Shown: positions 33,666-43,138 of the stretch, piece after piece | Numbering within the stretch: the stretch's first letter is position 1 | How the letters are laid out: each line of letters opens with the position of its first letter | Assembly (NCBI GenBank): GCA_964576075.1 | Contig: CAZNTX010000008.1 | Location: 1 to 64,000, forward strand | Direction: 5' to 3' | Source: Thermohalobaculum sp964576075 | GTDB lineage: Bacteria > Pseudomonadota > Alphaproteobacteria > Rhodobacterales > Rhodobacteraceae | Length of the DNA: 64,000 nt | The notes under the pieces: model-generated | The model's input: the letters and a program-made list of their open reading frames with translations, nothing else | Database searches by the model: none | Told to the model about the DNA's origin: nothing | Program-made: the position numbers and the translations under genes

Positions 33666-35396
33666 ATGTCCGCATCGCTCGTTCCGCTGTTCCAGGCACG
33701 CACCGGCTGGACCAACGAGGAGCGCGCGCAGTTCGCCAGGATCGAGCGGCTGCTCGAGGATGCCGGCTTCGCGATCGACGTCGAGCACGGGCTGTCCGAC
33801 GAGGGCGAGCCCTGGTGCGTCTTCTGCTCCCGCGCGACCGGGGACGTGGTGATCCATGTCGCCTGCATCGACGGTCGGTTCATGTTCGACTCGACGGCGC
33901 TGCCCCGCCCGATCGAGGGGGCGAGCTTCCAGCGCTGCGCCGAGCGGTTCTTCGAGGACGCCTCGCTGCCGATGCCGCTCAACGAGCGCAAGGGCCGGGT
34001 CTATCTCCATCCGAGCGCGCTGCTCGCCAGCCTCTTCATCACCATCCTGCTCTACGCCCACGCCACCTCCGAGCAGCCGCTCTTCGCCACCGATCCGGTG
34101 GATGTGGACGAGGAGGACGACGCGCTGCAGACCCCCGAGGCCGCGCTCGCGCTGCGCCTCAAGGCGATCGCGCAGCAGGTGGCCGAGTTCGCGCAGGCGC
34201 CCGACACCGCGCAGGCGGCGCAGCAGGGCTATGTCAACCCGGCGCTCGCGGCGATCCCCGCGGGGATGGCGCTCGCCGTCATCGCCATCGCCCAGGACCT
34301 CGCCCATGCCGAGGAGAGCGGCGCCATCCTCGGCGACGAGACCTCCCTCGCCCTCATGCCCGCGCCGGAGGGGGAGAGCCAGGTCGCCCTGCCGCCAGAG
34401 CCCGAGGTCGAGGCCGCCGAGGACGCCCAGGGCGAGGACGCCGCCGCCCGCCTGCAGGCCGATCTCGCCCGCCTCGCCGCCGCCGCCGCCGCGGAGGCCG
34501 CGCCGGAGGGCGTCGCCCGGCTCGCGCCCGAGGGCGAGCCCGGGTCCGCCGAAGGCGGCGATCTGTTCGACGAGTTGATCTCCATCTCCCGCGCGATCGA
34601 GGCGGGCGCCCTCGCCGCCGTCGATCTCCTCGCCGGCACCGATCTCGGCGACGCGCTCGGCCTTCCCGCCGAGGAGGGGGCGTCGCGCGCCGGCGAGCCC
34701 GCGGAGGAGGCGCCGATCTATCTGACCGAGGTCTTCCAGGACTTCCTCGACATCCAGATCTCCGCCATCGGCGACGCGTTCGCCTTCGCCCTCGGCGGCC
34801 GGGTGATCGATGTCGAGGTCGTCTCCCTCGCCGATGCCGCCTTCGAGCGGTTCGAGCGCGCCTTCCTCGCCGAATTCGCCGAGGCGGCGGAGATCGAGTC
34901 CCTCGGCCTGGACGGCGCCGCCGAGATGGCGAGCTTCGGGCGCGAGGCCGACGACGCGGCGGGCTTCGGCCCCGTCGCCCCCGGCGCGGGCGCCAGGGTG
35001 CCGGCCGGCCCCACGCTCGTCTCCGCCGGCCTCGACGACGGGCAGGGCATCGAGCTCGCGACCCGGGAGCTGCCCGTGAGCGCCCCGCGCGACGAGCGGC
35101 GGGTGGTCAGCGTCGAGGAGGCCAAGGCGCTGATCCTCGACTTCATGGACGCGGTCGGCGACAACGACATCCTGCTGCGCGACGGCGGCCCGCTCCCCGC
35201 TGCGACCGATCTCGACGGTCTGCTCGACGGGCTCCTCTCCGGCGGCCGGGACGCGACCTTCCTCGACGCCTCGCTGCACGACCGGGGCAGCCTCGAGGTC
35301 AATTCCCGCGAGCTGACGGCCGAGCACATCTATCTCGACGACCACACGAAGCTGACCTTCTACGCCCTGGGCACGGATTTCGACGGGTTCCTCTGA
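33666..35396 (+). CDS. Large acidic protein of unknown function, partner of the XRE regulator
   Basis: A 576-aa protein that I do not assign to a named family. Residues 1-110 look like a compact domain (TGWTNEERAQFARIERLLED; DEGEPWCVFCSRATGDVV; IHVACIDGRFM). A hydrophobic segment at about 117-131 (LLASLFITILLYAHA) could be membrane-embedded. The middle (about 140-380) is Ala/Glu-rich and acidic. The end (about 465-576) is an ordered-looking segment with SVEEAKALILDFM. No catalytic motif is visible. Position directly after the regulator suggests joint work in controlling or executing polysaccharide production; that is inference. Confidence 0.65.
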   Translation: MSASLVPLFQARTGWTNEERAQFARIERLLEDAGFAIDVEHGLSDEGEPWCVFCSRATGDVVIHVACIDGRFMFDSTALPRPIEGASFQRCAERFFEDASLPMPLNERKGRVYLHPSALLASLFITILLYAHATSEQPLFATDPVDVDEEDDALQTPEAALALRLKAIAQQVAEFAQAPDTAQAAQQGYVNPALAAIPAGMALAVIAIAQDLAHAEESGAILGDETSLALMPAPEGESQVALPPEPEVEAAEDAQGEDAAARLQADLARLAAAAAAEAAPEGVARLAPEGEPGSAEGGDLFDELISISRAIEAGALAAVDLLAGTDLGDALGLPAEEGASRAGEPAEEAPIYLTEVFQDFLDIQISAIGDAFAFALGGRVIDVEVVSLADAAFERFERAFLAEFAEAAEIESLGLDGAAEMASFGREADDAAGFGPVAPGAGARVPAGPTLVSAGLDDGQGIELATRELPVSAPRDERRVVSVEEAKALILDFMDAVGDNDILLRDGGPLPAATDLDGLLDGLLSGGRDATFLDASLHDRGSLEVNSRELTAEHIYLDDHTKLTFYALGTDFDGFL

Positions 35397-35439
35397 CCCC
35401 GCCGCCGGCCCGCCGCAGACCTCCGTCCCAGGCTCGCGC

Positions 35440-37065
35440 ATGATGAGCGACCATCCCCCGATCCTGCGCGTCCGGCGCCCGGAGATGGCCGCGCGCCTCG
35501 CCGCCGGGGGCGGCGCCGCGCCGGCCCGTCCGGCCCGCGCCGCGCGCCCGCCCGCCCCGCCTCCGCGACACCAGCCCGAGGGGAAGCCCGTGAGCCTCCT
35601 GAAGCGCCTCGAACGCTATGTCTCCGCCCTGTTCAAGCTCGGCCGCACCGCCAAGCTCGCCAAGACCGCGAGCCATGCCGCCACGGTGATCGAGCCCCGG
35701 CTCGACGCGCTCGCGCAGGACTTCTACGAGTTCCGCGAGGAGGTGGGCTCCGGCCACGCCTTCGGCGGGGACGACGGCTGGGGCCCCAGGCTCGAGCGCG
35801 TGGAGATCACCGCCCGCGAGACCCGCGACCGCCTCGCCGAGTTCGCCGTCGCCCCGCCTAGGATCGCCGAGGTGGAAGGCGCGCTCGAGCGCGTCGAGGG
35901 CAAGCTCGACACGGCGGAGGGCTGGCTGCACACCGCCGAGGTCCGCCTCGACGCGATGGAGGGCGAGATTGCCCGCGCCCGCGTCCGCCGCAAGGATTTC
36001 GACGAGGTGGCGCAGCGCGTGAGCACGCTCGAGGAGCGTCTGCGCGAGGAAAACGCCGCCCTGCGCGGGCAGGTGGCCGACCTCACCGCGAAGCTCGACG
36101 CGCTGACCGCCCGTGTCGAGGGGGGCGAGGGGCATTTCAAGGCGCTCGAGGACGCCTTCCGCCGCCATTCGGAGGACGCGCATGGCCGGCTCTCGGCCGT
36201 CGAGCGCGACCTCGGCGACCGGCTCGGCGGGTTCGAGCGCCGGGTCGACCGGGTGGTGGGCGATGTCGCCCAGGCCGGCCGCGCCTATGCCGATCTCACC
36301 CGCCGGCTCGATCTGCAGCGTTTCCGCGCGGGCGAGGCGGCGGCGGACGCGGCCCCCCCCTCCGAGCCCCCGCGCGAGGGGCTGGAGGCGCTGATGGACG
36401 CCTTCTACGGCCGCCTCGAGGACCGCTTCCGCGGCTCGCGCGAGGAGATCAAGGGCCGCCTCACCGTCTATCTCGACGACATCGACCGGGCGATGGCGGC
36501 GACCGGCGCGCTCCCGGCCCTCGATCTCGGCTGCGGGCGCGGCGAATGGGTCGAGCTTCTGACCGAGTCGGGCTATGCCGCCCGCGGGATCGACCTCAAC
36601 CCGGTGCAGATCGCCGAGGCCGCCGCCAAGGGCCTCGCCGTCGAGCAGGGCGACGCGCTCGCGGCCCTCGCCGCGGCGCCGGACAACGCCTATGCCGCGA
36701 TCACCGCGCACCACCTGATCGAGCATCTGCCCTTCGAGACTCTCACCTGGATGACGCGGGAGGCGCTGCGCGTCCTCGCCCCCGGCGGCGTGCTGATCTA
36801 CGAGACGCCGAACTGCCGCAACCTCATCGTCGGGGCCACCACCTTCAACATCGACCCGACGCACAAGAAGCCGCTCCCGGCCGAGCTGCTCTCGACGCTG
36901 CTCGACACCGTGGGCTACCACCCGGTCGAGATGCGCCCGCTCCACCCCTCGGAGACGCTCGAGGCCTTCGCCCGCGACGACCGCGCCGATCCCTATCTCG
37001 CCGAGCTTCTCTTCGGCCCGCAGGACCTCGCCGCCATCGCCATCAAGCCGCGGATCGCGGCATGA
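35440..37065 (+). CDS. Coiled-coil class I SAM-dependent methyltransferase
   Basis: A 541-aa protein with a Pro/Ala-rich start, a long heptad-like coiled coil at about 100-310 (runs such as RVSTLEERLREENAALRG and VADLTAKLDALTARVEG), and a C-terminal methyltransferase domain. Motif I ALDLGCGRGEW lies near 360, GIDLNPVQI follows, and LAPGGVLIYETPN lies near 450. A coiled coil fused to a methyltransferase recalls the chain-terminating methyltransferases of O-antigen systems (WbdD-like), where the coil measures chain length. That role here is only a hypothesis. The ATG at 35443 is an equal alternative. Confidence 0.82.
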   Translation: MMSDHPPILRVRRPEMAARLAAGGGAAPARPARAARPPAPPPRHQPEGKPVSLLKRLERYVSALFKLGRTAKLAKTASHAATVIEPRLDALAQDFYEFREEVGSGHAFGGDDGWGPRLERVEITARETRDRLAEFAVAPPRIAEVEGALERVEGKLDTAEGWLHTAEVRLDAMEGEIARARVRRKDFDEVAQRVSTLEERLREENAALRGQVADLTAKLDALTARVEGGEGHFKALEDAFRRHSEDAHGRLSAVERDLGDRLGGFERRVDRVVGDVAQAGRAYADLTRRLDLQRFRAGEAAADAAPPSEPPREGLEALMDAFYGRLEDRFRGSREEIKGRLTVYLDDIDRAMAATGALPALDLGCGRGEWVELLTESGYAARGIDLNPVQIAEAAAKGLAVEQGDALAALAAAPDNAYAAITAHHLIEHLPFETLTWMTREALRVLAPGGVLIYETPNCRNLIVGATTFNIDPTHKKPLPAELLSTLLDTVGYHPVEMRPLHPSETLEAFARDDRADPYLAELLFGPQDLAAIAIKPRIAA

Positions 37066-39452
37066 GGGTCGGCGTCGTCACCACCCAGGCGCCCTTCATC
37101 GTCGGCGGCGCGGAGCGGCACTCGGCCAATCTCGTCGCGGCGCTGAAGGCGCGCGGGCACGAGGCGACCGAGATCTCGATCCCCTACAAATGGTATCCCG
37201 GCGCGGCGCTCGTCGACCATGTGATGGCGGCCAAGCTGATCGATCTCGACCATCTCGGCTATCCGGTCGATCTGATGGTCGGCCTCAAATTCCCCGCCTA
37301 TCTCGCGCGGCACTCCAACAAGGCGTTCTGGATCCTGCACCAGCACCGCCAGGCCTACGACATCTGGGAGGCCGGCACCTCGGAGCTGCAGCGCGACCCG
37401 GACGGGGCGGCGGTGCGCGAGCTGATCCGCGCCGAGGACCGCGCGGCGATCGGCGCCCCGGGCGCCAGGGTCTACGCCAACAGCGGCAATGTGGCGAAGC
37501 GGCTGAAGCGCTATCTCGGCCTTTCGGCGACGCCGCTCTACCACCCCCCGCCCAATGCGGGCCTGCTGCGCGCGGGGCCCTATGGCGACTATCTCTACGC
37601 GCCCTCCCGCCTCGGCCCGAGCAAGCGGCAGACGCTGATGATCGAGGCGCTCGCCCATGCGCCGGGCGTGCGGCTCAAGATCGCCGGGCCGCCGGATGCG
37701 CCGGGCTATGACGACGAGCTCCGCGCGCTCGCCAGAGAGCGCGGCGTCGAGGGGCGCTGCGAGATCCTCGGGCCGGTCTCCGATGCGGAGATGCTCCGCC
37801 TCTATGCCGAGTGCCGCGCGGTGGTCTTCGTCCCGGTCGACGAGGATTACGGCTACATCACGCTGGAGGCGATGCTCTCCGAGAAGCCGGTGATCACCGT
37901 GACGGATGCGGGCGGCCCGCTCGAGTTCGTGCGCGACGGGGCGGAGGGCTTCGTCGTCGCGCCCGAGCCCGCGGCCCTCGGCGCCGCCTTCGCCCGCGCC
38001 TTCGAGGTCGATGCCGAGGCGATGGGACGCGCGGCGCGCGCGACCTACGAGGCCAAGGGCATCGGCTGGGACCAGGTGGTCGAGACGCTGACCGGCGAGC
38101 CGCTGCCCCATCCCGCCCGGGAGGAGACCGCCGAGCCCGCGCCCCTCGCCGTCCCGGCCGGCACGGCGCTCGCGCCCGAGGCCGTGCCGGCCGGGACTGC
38201 GCCCGCGCCCTCCGGTGCGGCGACGCCCGATCTCGCGGCGCTCGCCGCCGAGATCGCGCCCCCGCGGCCTGCCCGCGCCCCCTTCGCCGATCTCGACGCG
38301 CTCCTCGCGGCCTACGAGTTCGGCACCTATCCGGGTGAGTGGGAGGCGCACGCCCCCCTCCACCGGCCCTATTTCGAGAGCCACTGGACGCGCTATCTCG
38401 CCACCCTCGCGGTGGTGGAGGGGCTCGCGCCCGCGCGCGTCCTCGATGTCGGCATCGTGCCGCCCTTCCTCTTCCAGGGGCTCTTCGCCGCGGCCCATCC
38501 CGGGGCCGAGATCGAGGGGGTCTGGGCCGATCCCCGCCCCTATGCGCAGACGCTCCGCCCGAAGGCGGGGGGCCGGCCGATCCATATCCGCCTCCACCCC
38601 GCCGATGTGGAGCGCGACCCCCTGCCGCTCGCCGAGGAGAGCGTCGATCTCGTCCTCGCCATGGAGATCCTCGAGCATCTCGCCATCGACCCTCTGCAGT
38701 TCCTGGCCGAGGCCGCCCGCGTGCTGCGCCCCGGCGGGCATCTCCTCGTCACCACCCCCAACATCGCGAGCCACCGCAACGCGGTGAAGGCGCTCGCGGG
38801 GGAGGCGCCGCAGTCCTTCGGCCTCTTCGTCCCCGTGGGCGGCGCCCATGGCCGGCACAACCGGGAATACGTGCCCCGAGAGGTCGAGGCCCTCGGCCGC
38901 GCCGCGGGGTTCGAGACCGCCCGGCTGCTGACGGGCGATGTCTACGACACCCGGATCGACCCCGAGGCCGCGGCGCTCCTCGCCGGCCGCGGGTCGTTCT
39001 CGCTGCGCGGGGAGACGATCTTCTGGCTCGGGCGCAAGGCGGGCGCGCCGGGGCCTCTGCCGGAGGGCGTCTATCACGGCGACCCGCGCCAGCTCTCCGC
39101 CCGCCTCGTGCTCGAGGGGCGGGAGGGCGAGGCGGTGCTGCTCCGCGCCGAGAACACCGCCCGCGCGGCTTGGGCGGCGGAGGGGCCGGGGCGCATCTCC
39201 CTCTGCCTCGACTATGCGGACGCCCGCCACCGCCTCGTCCACCAGGGCGCGCAGCTGCCGCTGCCCCACGACGTCGCCCCCGGGGAGGCGGCGCGGCTCC
39301 GGCTCGATCTCGGCCCTGAGCCGCGGGAGGGGTGGCTGACGGTCGGGCTCTTCCAGGGCGGCGCCGGGCCCTTCGCGGGCGCGGGCCGGGCCGACACGCT
39401 GCTCCTGCCCGCCTCCGAGGCCGCCTTCCTGCGCCTCGCGGGGGCGGCATGA
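37062..39452 (+). CDS. Glycosyltransferase-methyltransferase fusion protein
   Basis: A 796-aa bifunctional protein. Residues 1-345 form a GT4-type glycosyltransferase (VGGAERHSANLVAALKARGH near 14; YAPSRLGPSKRQTLMIEAL near 182; DEDYGYITLEAMLSEKP near 263). An Ala/Pro linker spans about 345-410. A methyltransferase domain follows (VLDVGIVPPF near 463; SVDLVLAMEILEHL near 528; LRPGGHLLVTTPN near 555). A C-terminal beta-rich tail of about 130 residues is unassigned. The start overlaps the stop of the upstream methyltransferase (ATGA). Confidence 0.85.
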   Translation: MRVGVVTTQAPFIVGGAERHSANLVAALKARGHEATEISIPYKWYPGAALVDHVMAAKLIDLDHLGYPVDLMVGLKFPAYLARHSNKAFWILHQHRQAYDIWEAGTSELQRDPDGAAVRELIRAEDRAAIGAPGARVYANSGNVAKRLKRYLGLSATPLYHPPPNAGLLRAGPYGDYLYAPSRLGPSKRQTLMIEALAHAPGVRLKIAGPPDAPGYDDELRALARERGVEGRCEILGPVSDAEMLRLYAECRAVVFVPVDEDYGYITLEAMLSEKPVITVTDAGGPLEFVRDGAEGFVVAPEPAALGAAFARAFEVDAEAMGRAARATYEAKGIGWDQVVETLTGEPLPHPAREETAEPAPLAVPAGTALAPEAVPAGTAPAPSGAATPDLAALAAEIAPPRPARAPFADLDALLAAYEFGTYPGEWEAHAPLHRPYFESHWTRYLATLAVVEGLAPARVLDVGIVPPFLFQGLFAAAHPGAEIEGVWADPRPYAQTLRPKAGGRPIHIRLHPADVERDPLPLAEESVDLVLAMEILEHLAIDPLQFLAEAARVLRPGGHLLVTTPNIASHRNAVKALAGEAPQSFGLFVPVGGAHGRHNREYVPREVEALGRAAGFETARLLTGDVYDTRIDPEAAALLAGRGSFSLRGETIFWLGRKAGAPGPLPEGVYHGDPRQLSARLVLEGREGEAVLLRAENTARAAWAAEGPGRISLCLDYADARHRLVHQGAQLPLPHDVAPGEAARLRLDLGPEPREGWLTVGLFQGGAGPFAGAGRADTLLLPASEAAFLRLAGAA

Positions 39453-40741
39453 GCCGCGGGCGGCTCCACTGGGTCGGCCCGCTGCCGCCCGCGCGGACCG
39501 ACATCGCGCATTACACCGCCCGCATCCTCCCCGCCCTCGCGGCGCGCGCCGAGGTCGTGCTCTGGACCGACGCCGCGGAGTGGGACCCCGCCCTCGAGGC
39601 CCACGCCACCGTCCGCCGCTACGACGCGGGCGCCCATTTCCCGATGCCGCTCGAGGGGCTGCCCCCGGTCGAGGGGCCGGAGGCGGTGGTCTTCCAGATC
39701 GGCAATTCCTGGGTGCACCATGCCGGGCCCCTCAATCTCGCCCGCCGGGTGCCGGGGATCGTCGTGCTGCACGACATCGCCCTGCAGGACCTCCTGCGCG
39801 GCATGATCGAGTTCGGCCATTTCGAGGCGCGGGTCTATCGCGCGGAGATGGCGCGGTGGTATGGCGAGGCGGGGGCGCGGGCGGCGGAGGACGTGCTCGC
39901 CGACCGCATCCGCCCGCACGAGGCCGCGGCGCGCTTCCCGCTCTTCGAGATCGCCTTGCTCAAGGCCGTCGCCGCCCTCTCGCACACCCCTGCCGGCGAG
40001 GCCGCGATCGCCCGGCGCGAGGCGCTGCCGGTCTACGGGCTCGACCTGCCCTTCCCGCCGGGGCCGGAGCGCAGGCCGGAGCGGGCCCCCGACGGCCCGC
40101 TGCGGCTGGTGCAATTCGGCTATCTCGCGCCCAACCGCCGGCTCGATCAGGTGCTCGAGGCGCTCGCGGCGGTGCGGGGTGAGGTGGACTTCCGCTTCGA
40201 GGTCTACGGCACGCTCTGGGACGAGGCGCATGTGCGGGCCAAGATCGCCGAGCTCGGCCTCGCCGACCGGGTGGAGCTCCGCGGCTTCGCGCCGGAGGCC
40301 GAGCTCGACCGGAGCCTCGCCGCGGCGCATCTCGTGTTCAACCTGCGCCACCCGACGATGGGGGAGGCCTCGGGCAGCCAGCTCCGGATCTGGGCGGCGG
40401 CGGCGGCCTCTGCGGTGTCGGACACCGGGTGGTATCGCACGATCCCCGAGGATTGCGCCCTCCGCCTGCCGGTGGAGGGGGAGGTCGCCCGCCTCGCCGA
40501 GCTCCTGCGCGCGCTCGACGCGGACCGCGCCTGGGGTGCGGCCATCGGCGCCGCCGGCCGCGCCCGCCTCGAGGCGCTGCATGCGCCGGAGCGCTATGCC
40601 GCCGGCATCGCGGAGGCGCTCGACCGCTACGGCGCGGACGCTCGAGACGCCCTCCTCGCCGCCCGCGCCCGGTCGCTCCTCTCGCGCATGCCCCGCGCGG
40701 GTCTCGCCTCCCGCCGCCTCGCCGAGCGCCTAGAGCCCTGA
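39449..40741 (+). CDS. Glycosyltransferase, GT-B fold
   Basis: A 430-aa glycosyltransferase. The N-terminal WVGPLPPARTDIAHYTARIL is typical of GT4-like transferases. The linker region has VQFGYLAPNRRLDQVLEAL near 215. The donor-site region is HPTMGEASGSQLRIWAAAA near 305, where the usual Glu pair is only partly kept. It ends the right arm of the polysaccharide locus and starts within the stop of the fusion gene (ATGA). Confidence 0.85.
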   Translation: MSRGRLHWVGPLPPARTDIAHYTARILPALAARAEVVLWTDAAEWDPALEAHATVRRYDAGAHFPMPLEGLPPVEGPEAVVFQIGNSWVHHAGPLNLARRVPGIVVLHDIALQDLLRGMIEFGHFEARVYRAEMARWYGEAGARAAEDVLADRIRPHEAAARFPLFEIALLKAVAALSHTPAGEAAIARREALPVYGLDLPFPPGPERRPERAPDGPLRLVQFGYLAPNRRLDQVLEALAAVRGEVDFRFEVYGTLWDEAHVRAKIAELGLADRVELRGFAPEAELDRSLAAAHLVFNLRHPTMGEASGSQLRIWAAAAASAVSDTGWYRTIPEDCALRLPVEGEVARLAELLRALDADRAWGAAIGAAGRARLEALHAPERYAAGIAEALDRYGADARDALLAARARSLLSRMPRAGLASRRLAERLEP

Positions 40742-41160
40742 GCCCTGAGCCCGCCGCCGCGCCGCCGCGCGCGGTCGCCGACCTCCGGCGGTCCCCCCGG
40801 CGCGTCTCCCAGTCTCGCGGGGCCCGGCTCCCGGACGCTCCCCGGTCCTTGCCGGGCCGCCGGCCCGCGCGGCTCCGGGCCGCGGCGCGAGCCCACCCGA
40901 TCCGCCAGCCCCCCGCTTGCCGGGGTCGCCCGCGTCGGCCTCGCCTCGCGCTCGGCCTGCGGCGCGACGCGAGGGAGCCTCCCCGGGCTCGTGCAACCGC
41001 GCGCCCCGGTTGGCGCGGCATGCCCGCTGCCGCCGCTCTCGGTGGAATCTCCGTCATGTCGCCACGCAACCGCTGCGTTCCTTGCAGCATTCCCGTGGTT
41101 GCAGGCGGCATCAGAGCGCCGTCGCGATGCGGCTCGCCGGATGGGCGGCGTCGGCGCGGC
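40742..41160. other. Convergent spacer with small hairpins, no gene seen
   Basis: A 419-nt spacer lies between the glycosyltransferase and NUDIX genes. A 6-bp hairpin (CGGGCC, loop GCC) lies at 40853-40867. A lower-GC patch (about 41041-41120) has nested complementary segments (GCAACC/GGTTGC and CTGC/GCAG, 41066-41102) that could be a terminator or small RNA fold. No open frame has support. Confidence 0.45.
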
Positions 41161-41616
41161 TCAGCCGAGAAGGCCGGCGCGGAGGGCGGCGCCGACGGCC
41201 ATGCGGTCGCCGGCGATATGGAGCGCGCGGGCGGCCTCGGCAGGGCGGAGCCAGACCGGATGGTGGTCGGCCTCCATCGGCGGGCCGCGGCGCACCACCG
41301 CGCGGGCGAGATAGACCGCCTGCACCTTGCGCGCGTGATACTCGTAGTCCCAGAGCCAGGCGTAGCGCTGGAAGGCGCCGAGGCGTCTCGGCGGGCCGCC
41401 GTCCGGTCCTGCGATCGCCCAGCCCGTCTCCTCGAGCACCTCGCGGTGGAGGGCACGCACCGGGCTCTCGCCGGGGTCGATCCCGCCGCCGGGCAATTGC
41501 AGCTCGTCCTTCTGCCAGACGCAGAGCAGCCGCCCCTCGCGCAGCACGATCCCGTAGGACCCCGGCCTGTCGCGATAGGCGATGCCCGCCCGCGCCGTCT
41601 CTCCCACCCGTCGCAT
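41161..41616 (-). CDS. NUDIX hydrolase
   Basis: A 151-aa NUDIX hydrolase. The Nudix box GGIDPGESPVRALHREVLEE (about 44-63) followed by TGW keeps the expected G-x5-E-x7-RE-x2-EE pattern. This family hydrolyses nucleoside diphosphate derivatives; the substrate is unknown. The ATG at 41616 was chosen because GAGAG lies upstream and it yields a normal-length NUDIX protein; the frame stays open to 41709. It is divergent from hslO. Confidence 0.9.
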   Translation of the reverse strand: MRRVGETARAGIAYRDRPGSYGIVLREGRLLCVWQKDELQLPGGGIDPGESPVRALHREVLEETGWAIAGPDGGPPRRLGAFQRYAWLWDYEYHARKVQAVYLARAVVRRGPPMEADHHPVWLRPAEAARALHIAGDRMAVGAALRAGLLG

Positions 41617-41707
41617 GGCGCTCTCATGCCACGCTCCGTGCTGCGGCGCAAACGGGTTTGCCAGCGCCGGGCGGAATCGCGTAGGCCAAGGGCGAAAGCG
41701 AGGCGCC

Positions 41708-42724
41708 ATGACCGACCCTACCGACGACGCCCCGGTTCATGCCGGCGACGACATGCTCCTGCCCTTCGAGCTCGAGCGCGCACGGATCAGAGGCCGTTTC
41801 GTCCGGCTCGACCGCACGTTGCAGACCATCCTGACCCAGCACCGCTACCCGGCCGCCGTCTCGGCGCTCGTCGCCGAGGCGACCCTGCTGACCGCGCTGA
41901 TCGGGCAGGCGGTGAAGCTCCGCTGGCGGTTCTCGATCCAGATCCGCGGCGAGGGGGCGGTGCGCCTGATCGCGACGGACTATTTCGCCCCCGAGGCCGA
42001 GGGGGCGCCCGCCCATATGCGCGCCTATGCGAGCTTCGACCGGGGCGAGGTCGCCTCCCGGCGCGGTCCGCCCTATGCGCTCCTCGGCCACGGGGTGCTC
42101 GGGGTGACGATCGACCAGGGCCCCGACATGACGCCCTATCAGGGGATCACGCCGCTGACCGGGACCTCCCTGACCGACTGTGCGGAGACCTATTTCGCGC
42201 AGTCCGAACAGCTCGCGACGCGCTTCACCGTGCTCTCGGCGGCGGCGCAGGCGCCCGGCGGGGAGACCCGCTGGCGTTCGGCGGGGATGATGCTGCAGCT
42301 CTTGCCGGAGGCGGCGGCGGGGCCTGCGCCCGACCGGCCGTCCGGCACGGAGGGGCTGATGACGGCGGACGACGTCGCCGCCATGGGCACGCGGGAGGAG
42401 GACTGGACCCGGGTCAACATGCTCGCCGCGACCGCCGAGGAGCATGAGATGCTCGGGCCCCATGTGAGCCCCGAGCGGGTGCTGACCCGGCTCTTCCACG
42501 AGGAGCGGCCCGCGGTCTATCCCGTGCAGCCGGTGGCCTTCGGCTGCACCTGCTCGGCGGAGCGCGTCGAGGCGGCGCTCGCGCAATACTCGGCGAAGGA
42601 CATCGCGAGCATGACCAACGAGGCGGGGGAAGTGACGGCGGACTGCCAGTTCTGCTCGGCCCATTACCGCTTCGCGCCCGAAACGCTCGGCTTCGAGGCG
42701 GAGGGCCGCGGCGAGGACCGTTAG
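41708..42724 (+). CDS. hslO: Redox-regulated chaperone Hsp33
   Basis: A 338-aa Hsp33 holdase activated by oxidation. The N-terminal core ends with LFHEERPAVYPVQPVAFG. The C-terminal redox switch has four zinc-binding cysteines as CxC (GCTCS, near 280) and CxxC (CQFC, near 312), exactly the Hsp33 arrangement. It is cytosolic and protects proteins during oxidative heat stress. The copy-3 inverted-repeat element begins 20 nt after its stop. Confidence 0.96.
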   Translation: MTDPTDDAPVHAGDDMLLPFELERARIRGRFVRLDRTLQTILTQHRYPAAVSALVAEATLLTALIGQAVKLRWRFSIQIRGEGAVRLIATDYFAPEAEGAPAHMRAYASFDRGEVASRRGPPYALLGHGVLGVTIDQGPDMTPYQGITPLTGTSLTDCAETYFAQSEQLATRFTVLSAAAQAPGGETRWRSAGMMLQLLPEAAAGPAPDRPSGTEGLMTADDVAAMGTREEDWTRVNMLAATAEEHEMLGPHVSPERVLTRLFHEERPAVYPVQPVAFGCTCSAERVEAALAQYSAKDIASMTNEAGEVTADCQFCSAHYRFAPETLGFEAEGRGEDR

Positions 42725-42743
42725 CCGGGCGCTGAGGCGGCCC

Positions 42744-42844
42744 GGGCGCGGCGGCGCGGCCCCGGGCCCCGCCCACCCTGGAGAGGGCGGACCCGGCCCG
42801 ACCCTCTGCGCGCCCCCCAGGCCCGGGGCCGCGCCGCCGCGCCC
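42744..42844 (+). repeat. Inverted-repeat stem-loop element, copy 3
   Basis: Arms of 25 nt (42744-42768 and 42820-42844) are perfect reverse complements around a 51-nt loop. The loop begins CCGCCCACCC, contains GGAGAGGGCGG shared with copy 1, and ends CCCCCCA as in copy 2. The arm contains GCGCGGCCCCG, also found in the arm of copy 2. It is sense-oriented with hslO upstream. Confidence 0.8.
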
Positions 42845-43138
42845 TCCCGTCGGGAGATGGTCACCGGCGGGCGGGCGCGGCGGCGGTCTTGCTGGGCCTC
42901 GTCTGGCGATGCCGGGTTCCGGTGTCTGGGCCCGGTCGGGCATGCCGCTCGGCGGGCGCGCGGAGCCGGGGGGCGGGCCGTCTCTCGGGCGCTCCGGCCT
43001 GCGGCGCCGGACCGTCCGCGCTCGGCGCCATCGCGCCGGCTCGCCCTGGGGCATCCGGCGGACGGTCGGGGGGCGGATAGGTCGCGCCGCCGGTGTCGGG
43101 CGCGGTCGGACAGGCCCGCGGGAGCTGCGCGGACCGGC
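42845..43138. other. Remainder of convergent spacer, no gene seen
   Basis: Between the copy-3 element and the stop of the DUF2927 gene there are 294 nt of very GC-rich sequence. No supported open frame, promoter or terminator is visible. Confidence 0.5.
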
